This document shows, one piece after another, positions 56,509-64,000 of a stretch of DNA of 64,000 nucleotides. This DNA comes from Skeletonema tropicum. Its lineage: Eukaryota > Bacillariophyta > Thalassiosirophyceae > Thalassiosirales > Thalassiosiraceae. Where the stretch lies: positions 2,356,001 through 2,420,000 of the forward strand of contig CM074139.1 in assembly GCA_037178625.1 (NCBI GenBank). Direction: 5' to 3'. The notes beneath the pieces are model-generated. The model ran no database searches, had not been told where the DNA came from, and saw only the letters and a program-made list of their open reading frames with translations. The stretch's first letter is position 1. Each line of letters starts with the position of its first letter. The position numbers and the translations under genes were made by a program.

Positions 56509-59500
56509 ATGAAGACCACGATTCTACTCCACCTAATTTGCCTATTGACAGTGGGAGTCCATTCTTCTTCTGCTGCTGAAGTAAGTTTGCACTCCACGAT
56601 TGAAATGATGCACATTGTTTTAGTCTTGTGATTTTGGCCACCGCTGTAATTGTATGTCCATCAAATCACGCTCATGAATTATTTTTATGCACATACACCC
56701 ATTGCAAAAGGACGAGGAGACGGAACCTCCGGCTGTGCCTGAGACACCTTCACCGGTGCCGGATCCTACGCCGAAACCCTCGAAGAAACCGACACTTGCA
56801 CCTGTGGCAGATCCAACTTTTAAGCCATCGAAAAAGCCGTCACCTGCGCCTGAGGCAATTCCTACGCCTAAGCCATCGAAAGAGCCGACGCCTGCGCCCG
56901 TTGCGGATCCTACGCCTAAGCCATCGAAAGAGCCGACACCTGCGCCTGTGGCAGATACGCCTAAACCATCGAAAGAGCCGACAACTGCACCTGTATCAGA
57001 TCCTACTCCCAAGCCGACACCTGCACCTGTACCAGATACGCCTAAACCATCGAATTCACCTGTATCAGATCCAACTCAAAAGCCTCTTGTAATAACCGAT
57101 GAACCTACGCCTGCTCCCGAGACTAAATCACCAACAGCTTCGCCTAAGACTCCAAATCCTACAAATTCTCCGGTGACTAAGCCACCCACACATAGAGTGA
57201 GTAACTTACATGAATTTCGTCCAAGATTGTCAACATAAATTGTTCTTTTCAGGCATTCTCATCATGTTTTTACACAATTGTGTCTTCTTTCTTGCAGCCG
57301 ACGACTCCTCCAACCTCGCCTGCTCCTACGCCTCCGCCACTTCCGAAAGTAAGTCTTTGCTGAGAAAATGCATTTTCTGTTGCATTCATTTGCTTTGTTC
57401 TCCTCTGATCAAATAATCTTATCAATATATACTCTATTGTATTCGCTTTTACACAGTTGACGGATCCTCCTGTGCTTCCCTGTGTGGATCGACTGTGGTA
57501 CAAGACTGAGAACAGCATCTGCACTAATGGTCAAGACCCTGGATTGTCTCGAACTTTCAGTACATTCATCGCGTGTTGCTTTAACACTGGTGCATCATCC
57601 TATAACGATACATGTGATGACGAGGTTGGATCAGTGTCATGCCCAACCCCTCCCACCACTCCACCTGTGCCTCAAACTAAAGCCCCTGTAACACCTCAGC
57701 CTCAGCCATTGGTGAGTATCTTTGTGAATATAAGTGTGTGTTGCTTACAAGTTCCCAAGTATGCTTCAGTTTCTCATCATCCATTCGTAATAAAATATGT
57801 ACCTTATCGTGACCATACTTAGCCGACGAGTTCTCCAAGTAAACCTCCTCAAACTTCTGCCCCGACATCTTTACCGACAACTGAGCCATCACAAGCTCCT
57901 TTGACGTCAGCTCCAACTTCAGCTCCAAGTAAACCTCCTCAAACCTCCACTCCTACATCTTTACCGACAACTGAGCCATCAAAAGCTCGTTTGACGTCAG
58001 CTCCAACTTCAGCTCCAAGTAAACCTCCTCAAACTTCTGCTCCGACATCTTTACCGACAACTGAGCCATCAAAAGCTCGTTTGACGTCAGCTCCAAGTAA
58101 ACCTCCTCAAACCTCCAGCCCAACTAATAGTGCAACAACTCCAGGTCCTACATCTAATGCGACTTCAGCAGAGCCAGAAACTCCATCTCCAACCACTTCC
58201 GCTCCAACTAAAGCTCCAAAAACTGCAGGTCCTACATCTAATGCGACTTCAGCAGAACCTGGTACTCCATCTCCAACCACTTCTTCTCCTACCAAGGCTT
58301 CAAATACTCCAGGTCCTACATCTAATGCGACTTCAGCAGAGCCTGTTACTCCATCTCCAACCACTACTTCTCCAACCAAGGCTTCAAATACTCCAGGTCC
58401 TACATCTAATGCCACTTCAGCAGAACCTGGTACTCCATCTCCAACCACTTTTACTTCTACTCCTACCAAAGCTCCAAAAACTCCAGGTCCTACATCCAAT
58501 GCCACTTCAGCAGAGCCTGTTACTCCATCTCCAACCACTACTTCTCCAACCAAGGCTTCAAATACTCCAGGTCCTACATCTAGTGCGACTTCAGCAGAGC
58601 CTGGTACTCCATCTCCAACCACTTCTTCTCCAACCAAGGCTCAAAACACAACAGCTCTTACAATTGCGGCCGTGGCGACTGGAGAGAAGGCAGAAGGGGT
58701 TTCTCTTACGTCATTTGTGACGGCGCAGGCAGTGACTTTACCGCCAACTTCAGAGCCAACTTCAGAGCCAACTTCATCCCCACTACCTTCAAGCTGCAAG
58801 TGGTGGTACAATCCCGACATTCCAGTTAATGGCAACGTAAAAGGTGCATGCACAGAGGCTGAGGATCCACCTTCCGGCACAACGCGCTATTGCAACAGAG
58901 ACGACTGCTGCGAAGCCATATTTGGCAATACTAATCAATGCTATTTCGTCTTTACTCCGGGTCCCACTCCAAGTCCAACTATCTCTCCACCCCCATATAC
59001 ACTTTCTCCTACGTCCTCTACTCTTGCCCCCACAACTAGAACGCCTGCCCCCACTACTTGTAGCAGCCGGCTGTGGTACTTTAACGGCCGATTGTGTATC
59101 AATGATGAACCACAAAGCTCTTCTGGGTATGATACGGTTGAAGATTGCTGCGTTAAATCAGGCAATTTTCAACAAGACGTATGTGTCTATTGCGACTACT
59201 GTAGTGGATTAAACTGCGAAACTTTGGCTCCTACAGAAGCACCAACTCCAAAGCCAACTCCAAAGCCAACACCAAAGCCAACTCCATCACCAACTCCAAA
59301 GCCAACTTCAGCACCAACACCAAAGCCAACTCCAGCACCAACTTCAAAGCCAACACCAGCACCAACTCCAGCACCAACTCCAAAGCCAACACCAGCACCA
59401 ACACCAGAGCCAACTCCAGCACCAACTCCAAAGCCAACTCCAGCACCGTGAGTATGATTTTTCTTTTCTACACTTCTTGATGTTTCGTCGAAAATCTTAT

Positions 59501-60288
59501 CTCATTGACTTGTTCCTCCTGTTTCTATCTTCACAGAACTCTAAGTCCTACTGAATATCCAGTAAGTCTTGCGAAAAAGTTCACTTGTGTTACATAGAGA
59601 GCAGACAGTTTTTGCTAACCCATCAATGTTGTCATTGTCACATGTATTTCTCTCCTTTCCTTTCCAGACTGAAAGCCCAACTTTTTATCCCACGGAATCA
59701 CCGGTACGTCTTGAAATATAGAGTGCACTTGTTTCTTGTAAATTCTTTTGCTAACATTTCTTGCTAACAACTTCATGTCATCGTTTCTTTCCTCCTCCCT
59801 CTTGTATATCTTTTCATAGACATTTTATCCCACAATATCTCCCACATTCTATCCAACAATAAGTCCAACATTCGAGCCCACATCCACCCCATCCATATCG
59901 TCAAGACCATCCCTATTCGTACTCTTTCCAACCACTCGCAAGCCGACAAGAAAACCCACAAGAAAGCCAGTATGGCTACCCATCTTTTCCAAGTCCTTCC
60001 AAGTCCAAGTCCTCCAAGTCGAAATCTGCCAAGATGTTTCAGTCTTCCAAGTCGAGGAAAAGTAAGAGTGGTAAGGGTAGCAAGGGTAGCAAGGGCAGCA
60101 AGAGTAGCAGCAGCAGTAGTAGTAGAAGCAGAAGTTCTGGAAATGATATTGCCTACCTTCAAACATTGACGGATTTCACTCCGATTGGAATATCGAATTC
60201 TGGATCAACAACAAGAAGTTGTCTTGGCAGTGCGTTCGTCCTGACTGTGATTCTTGGTGTGTTTTCTGGTATCATTTCAATCTTATAG
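56509..60288 (+). CDS. Mucin-like secreted/membrane wall protein with Cys modules and silaffin-like Lys/Ser tail
   Basis: Inferred exons: 56509-56580, 56711-57196, 57298-57348, 57457-57711, 57823-59447, 59537-59561, 59668-59703, 59820-60288; about 1,000 residues. Signal peptide [20 protein letters not shown]. Most of the chain is Pro/Thr/Ser repeats: [16 protein letters not shown]; a 90-bp unit (57838-58110); a unit with [13 protein letters not shown] (58140-58640) carrying N-glycosylation sequons; and TPKPTPAP. Three Cys-rich modules of the form (C/S)..LWY/WWY...C...CC...C lie at about 57475-57650, 58793-58950 and 59060-59220. The tail is Lys/Ser-rich ([19 protein letters not shown]), silaffin-like, then a C-terminal hydrophobic helix ([21 protein letters not shown]). 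This layout recalls silica-associated or silicalemma proteins. One base is out of frame near 59985, between TRKPTRKP and [10 protein letters not shown]. Confidence 0.7.
57838..58640. repeat. Coding minisatellites in the wall-protein gene
   Basis: Units starting agtaaacctcctcaaac occur at 57838, 57928, 58018 and 58096 (90, 90 and 78 bp apart). From 58140 a second array of roughly 85-95-bp units encodes [19 protein letters not shown] six times. Both arrays are in frame and show unit-length variation. Confidence 0.85.
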
Positions 60289-60507
60289 ATAGAGATGAAG
60301 CGCTGCAACTGCAGAAGTAATATATAGAAAGAGAATCTAATAAACCTATAGAATAGACCACTCCAGGATTGTTTGATATGCACAGCAGAGTAATTTCTTA
60401 AGTATCCATTGATTCAATCACTCCACTACTAATCTACACACTTTTGATCCTCCTCCCATCGTTTCCTTCAGCATCACAGAGAAAAACGTCCAGCATATTA
60501 TACTCCT

Positions 60508-61207
60508 TTAAGTCATGAATTTTCCAGAAGCCTTCTTACTAACACTCGAAATAGTCCCCCCACTCTCCTTAAACGTCCCCCATGCCGCATAATGAGGCTG
60601 TGTCTTGTGGAAATCAATGGCTGCGGCATCTTCGTAGACTTCGTAGAAGAAGAATTTGTTATCTTGGTCGGCTGCTTGAAGAACATCTGTATTATTTTTT
60701 TTTGTTTTTTGATGTAGGATGTGTATTGTAGAGATGGAGGGGTATAATTAGCGTAGAGGGAAGGGTGTAAGAAGTGCATGTGGGAGAGTATCATGTGTTG
60801 AATGTATATCGACAGAATAAACATGCTTATGAATTAACAAGAAGGGGCATTTCTTGTATTTTCAACGCCATTTTCAGCCCCAGATTTCCCCATGAAAAAC
60901 CAAAACACAACTGCGCAATATAAATTCACCACATTTACATGCAAAATAATAATAATAGCTATCGATACGTACCAAAACGAATACATCCAGGCTCGGCACG
61001 AGAACCCACAGCATTCTTCTCAATCATATCAAGGAATTCGTCCATACGATCCTCCTTGATTTCGGCTTCGACTACGATACAGATTGGCATGCTGAATAAT
61101 TGCGTAGAGCTACTACGAGAGGCTTGAAGTTGTGTACTGGTGGAGATGGGTGAAAAGGCTGAGGTGGTTACAGCAAAGATGGTTGTTAGGAGGGTTGCCA
61201 ACTTCAT
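60508..61207 (-). CDS. Plastid-targeted antibiotic biosynthesis monooxygenase (ABM)-domain protein
   Basis: Exons 61207-60973 and 60686-60508 with a 286-bp phase-1 intron; 137 residues, frame intact. The N-terminus KLATLLTTIFAVTTSAFSPI is a signal peptide with an SAFSP plastid cleavage motif. The ABM fold reads MPICIVVEAEIKEDRMDEFL, NAVGSRAEPGCIRF, then after the intron DQDNKFFFYEVYEDAAAID, FHKTQPHYAAWG. ABM (YgiN-like) proteins are small dimeric ferredoxin-like barrels that act as quinol or polyketide monooxygenases or haem-degrading enzymes. The His in the HK(T)QPHY block is typical. Substrate unknown; a plastid quinone or stress role is an inference. An oddity is the oligo-T tract inside the intron (about 60690-60715). 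Confidence 0.85.
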
Positions 61208-61804
61208 CGTTGCTCACTAGGATATCTTTTGTGTTGACATGGTACATGGTCGCAACCTGTCGCAACCCAATAAGCGAAGAGAAGATCCAAATCGCAAAAA
61301 ATCTTTTGATCCATGCCATCTGGTGGGTGACGTCACTGCTTTGATGTATATCGCTAATAGTCACTGTGACAGCTCCCAGAGCTGCCTCATCTTCTCATAA
61401 GTATCTTGCCTGCCTCTTGCTTCTTACTCCTACGTCGTAGAAGTACTTAGCCTGCTTCCTCAAACCTCAAAGGCACGGTGCAGATGGGGTCGTGTGTGAT
61501 GATACTGGCTGACGACCTCCTCTATATGAAAGAGGCGATGTGGTATTGATGCTGCGACGTAGTGTCATGTACGCAGAGCGCAAATGTTTTGTGTTATGCC
61601 AACGAGAACTTTAAAATCAAGCGGAGGGAAGGCTGACCGGCAAGCCCTTGCCAACCCGCACAAGGCTAAAGGGCGTGCTATCAATCAGGCTCGTCTAAGG
61701 CTTGATCACCGCACCTACAAACAACTGCAAATGTCTACCTACGATACAAAGTTAAGAAGTGAGAAAAACAAGCGGAATTACTAGAAACAGAACATTCAGA
61801 AGCG
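61208..61804. other. Intergenic, with an unassigned ORF
   Basis: Promoter region of the ABM gene on its right side. A 66-codon plus-strand frame at 61584-61784 is basic (KAKGRAINQARLRLDHRTYK) and ends 20 bp before the next ATG. It may be an upstream ORF or exon; no family recognised. Confidence 0.3.
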
Positions 61805-62476
61805 ATGGTGGACTTTTCTAAAGCTAAGAAAGATTTTATGAAATATATAAGGAAAGATGCTATGAAAGACGCAACTAAGGGTAATAAATGGGTGGGCATA
61901 CAGTGTTCTATGTACTTGATCGTTGCACCATTTGCAATCTTTTTCCCTCTCGCAACAAAGATTGATGAATTATGGCAGCTGCTCTTGCTGATACCTTGGG
62001 CGCTCTTTTTATTGTGCGATGTATGGTTTGTCTTGTCGGATCCCCCATACTCGGAGAGGACAGCTGAGGAATGCATTTCAGACATAGACCAAATGTGCAA
62101 CCTGGTATCCTACTACATTCCAGCTGTAGCTGTGCTTTTAGCCTTCTCTGACGGGGACGGGAGCGTGTTAAAAAAGGTTTTTACAGAAGATCGTTTGGCC
62201 ATCTACTTTTTAGCGGCAGGAGCTGGTGCTTCTGCTATTTCAATGATGTGGATCCCGATTCCTCGATACAAGGAGATGACGGAGAGAGAGAAGGAAGAAG
62301 CAGCAAGAGCAAGAGCAAGAGCAAGAGCAAGAGCAGCAGCAGCAGCAGCAGTACCAGCAGAAGTACCAGCAGAAGTACCAGCAGAAGTACCAGCAGAAGT
62401 ACCAGCAGAAGCACCAGCAGAAGTACCAGCAGAAGCACCAGCAGAAGTCCCAGCAGAAGTGCCAGCTATGATCTAG
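61805..62476 (+). CDS. Membrane protein with C-terminal PAEV repeats
   Basis: Uninterrupted 223-residue frame. A basic N-terminus (DFSKAKKDFMKYIRKDAMKD) is followed by two adjacent membrane helices (CSMYLIVAPFAIFFPLA; LLLLIPWALFLLCDVWFVL), a third around YIPAVAVLLAFS and a fourth around AIYFLAAGAGASAISMMWI. A charged EREKEEAARARARAR helix and a Pro-Ala-Glu-Val tail follow. I do not recognise the family. The tail derives from a 12-bp coding minisatellite, so its length probably varies. The charged region next to the last helix suggests a cytoplasmic C-terminus. Function unknown. Confidence 0.6.
   Translation: MVDFSKAKKDFMKYIRKDAMKDATKGNKWVGIQCSMYLIVAPFAIFFPLATKIDELWQLLLLIPWALFLLCDVWFVLSDPPYSERTAEECISDIDQMCNLVSYYIPAVAVLLAFSDGDGSVLKKVFTEDRLAIYFLAAGAGASAISMMWIPIPRYKEMTEREKEEAARARARARARAAAAAAVPAEVPAEVPAEVPAEVPAEAPAEVPAEAPAEVPAEVPAMI
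62300..62466. repeat. Coding microsatellite and 12-bp minisatellite
   Basis: First agcaagagcaagagcaagag-type 6-bp and 3-bp (agc) repeats (about 62305-62350), then ten or so copies of gcagaagtacca with a few variants to about 62466. All in frame with the membrane protein, encoding (RA)n, An and (PAEV)n. Confidence 0.9.
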
Positions 62477-64000
62477 ATCAGTTTTTGACGTAGAAAACGC
62501 TGATGTACTCGGCAAGTCATGAAATTGAGAGCCTACAGACGTATCGGCGGCTATATCTAAGGCATCGATTTTTGGTCTATTTTGCTGCAGGTGTCAAATA
62601 ACGTCGACGAGGAAACGCAATAAACGTTCCACAAGGCCCCCGTAGTAATCTCAGTATCATATTAATATAGATGGCTGATATGGGTGTTCATAACGCCATG
62701 GTATCTGATTTTGATCCACTTGTAGGCGATGTCTTGCGGGTGTTGTATTTTGATTTATTTGAACAGATTCGTTTGTGGACATAGCATCTCATTAGGACGG
62801 TATTAATATACACAGCAACACATTTTATTGCAATTACTCTCCTAAACTATCAATATATGAACTAGAGTCCACATTATATCTCTGGAGCAAGCCGTCGTGC
62901 TGCCTTGAATCAACAATCAACTTCTGTAATCTCTGTAGAAGACAAGGCAAGTGCTTGTGTGTAGGTTGCGTCTAAGATAATGTTATTATGAATATAAGGA
63001 TTATTAATCTCTTTACATTATGTGTTATATTTCTCATTATAATGAGTATTGCTGCATGGGTCAGCAGGAAGACACATACATGCATCATGGTTGCGTCAAA
63101 TAGACTATCTTTTCTTCTAGCTGACAAACCTTCTTAGATAATGTTGCCGCATGCACCCTCCAGTGCAGTACTTCTCAAGAAACATTTGCCCACCCTAGAT
63201 CCAAATGATTCCGTCTACCGGCGGTTGCATGTATTGTTCGTTGTTTGTTTGTCACCCTATTCATCTCTTACTTCATAGCAGATTGTTCCAGGTTGATGCT
63301 TCATCTCTAATACAGAATGCCGCCTACTTGCCTCGATGATAACAATGAAATTACCGAATCCTTCCGAAGAGATGTATAGTTATCGACTCTCACATTGCAT
63401 CTGCTACTAAAGCTGATTAGGAAGTCACCCGATATCTCAGACATATTGTAAGCTTTTGTGTCCACTGAAGCCGTCGTACGTATTGAGAGTGATGATGAGA
63501 GGGTGCCAGCAGAAAGCAGCAGAAGAAAACAGCAGTGGCAGTCCATGGAAAGTATATCCACCTCAAAATCATACTGTTGCATGCAATAGTCTCTGGATCA
63601 GCATCCACCATTCAAGGTGTAATGCCTCCTTCGACGTCAACGTGTTGTATAATAATTATTACCGACACAAACCACTCATGACCAGATTGTCACCTCAGCC
63701 GCACCACACGGAGACGAGACGCCAATATGTCCATCAACACCACTATATTGTTGAATTAGAAGCATCATCTCGCTCTTTTGTTATAATATTCCCACACCTC
63801 TCATAAGTTGTGCCGCTGCATCGTTGGATAATCGCTGTAACCATGGTGCCCGCGTAGGTGAGCCATGCCGACAGTTCTAGACGGTTTGAACGGTAACCGC
63901 CTCATCGAATGTCACCATATATCATAGGTAGTGTCAGGTTGTCGAGTAATAGACTGTGATCATGTCCCAAAGGTCACAGTTGCGTAGGGGGCCTATGCAG
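62477..64000. other. No gene recognised
   Basis: Short open frames on both strands (such as 63307-63582 minus and 63456-63806 plus) overlap each other, and none shows a signal, domain or biased composition. No RNA gene, terminal repeat or duplication of other parts of the window noticed. Confidence 0.4.

Noticed and set aside
57838..58110. Regularly spaced near-identical units, CRISPR-like at first sight
   Set aside because: Units are adjacent, coding and in frame, in a eukaryotic gene; no spacer structure.
58107..58637. 176-codon minus-strand ORF with repeated [20 protein letters not shown]
   Set aside because: Antisense reading of the [13 protein letters not shown] minisatellite; its regularity comes from the repeat.
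63307..63806. Overlapping ORFs on both strands near the window end
   Set aside because: They exclude each other and neither shows biased composition, signal peptide or domain.
1..64000. tRNA, rRNA or snRNA genes
   Set aside because: No cloverleaf with conserved A/B boxes or rRNA-like stretch was noticed by eye; a tRNAscan-SE/Infernal run would be needed to exclude them.

Overview
This is a nuclear genomic window from a eukaryotic alga, most likely a centric diatom of the Thalassiosirales type. The lineage is inferred from gene content, not from a search. Supporting signs are short GT-AG introns (about 75-290 bp), secreted or plastid proteins with signal peptides followed by an A/SAF-type cleavage motif, an HSF-type DNA-binding protein, diatom-style ankyrin repeats, a Pro/Thr-rich mucin-like wall protein with W...DCC modules and a Lys/Ser-rich tail, and tyrosine-recombinase (Crypton-like) remnants.

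Layout. 1-631 is the C-terminal end of an AAA/TPR ATPase. 717-7292 (-) is a large protein that joins TULIP (BPI/LBP-like) lipid-binding repeats to a bacterial-type PqiA/LetA membrane domain. 7.3-14.2 kb is a repeat-rich accessory region: a segmental duplication carrying a small acidic protein family, a three-copy dispersed repeat, a MITE-like element and a decayed Crypton-like recombinase. 14.2-15.4 kb (-) is a broken MATH-BTB gene. 15.7-23.9 kb holds a multi-exon AAA/TPR ATPase, interrupted by a non-coding insertion with a strong hairpin, and a 5'-truncated duplicate of its 3' half. 24.0-27.8 kb has a conserved coiled-coil protein, an RlmN/Cfr-like radical SAM enzyme and a MYND zinc-finger protein. 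28.0-31.4 kb is a tandem cluster of a short diatom-type family (two near-complete and two stub copies).

31.8-45.8 kb contains a MITE, an AhpD-like protein, a secreted GH45 cellulase-like protein, a short conserved protein, an HSF, a plastid DUF1995 protein, a RAP-domain protein with OPR-like repeats and an RS-rich protein. 46.7-49.5 kb is a head-to-head pair of plastid-type NAD(P)-binding proteins; the plus-strand partner is fused to a PAP/fibrillin domain. 49.6-52.5 kb (-) is an ankyrin-KAP P-loop NTPase. 52.5-54.6 kb is repeat and non-coding. 54.6-55.8 kb is pyrroline-5-carboxylate reductase. 56.5-60.3 kb is the wall-protein candidate, preceded by three E2F-like sites. 60.5-61.2 kb (-) is a plastid ABM monooxygenase. 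61.8-62.5 kb is a membrane protein with a PAEV minisatellite tail. The last 1.5 kb shows no gene I can support.

How the genes work together. There is no operon-like unit. Several products point to the plastid (RlmN-like, DUF1995, both SDRs, the ABM protein, perhaps the RAP protein). The secretory pathway receives the GH45 protein, the mucin-like protein and the TULIP-PqiA protein. A recurring feature is that otherwise well-conserved reading frames (TULIP-PqiA N-terminal part, RlmN-like, DUF1995, RAP, SDR-PAP) change frame by single bases with no loss of protein similarity. This looks more like uncorrected assembly indels than five independent pseudogenes, though the MATH-BTB and Crypton-like loci do look decayed.
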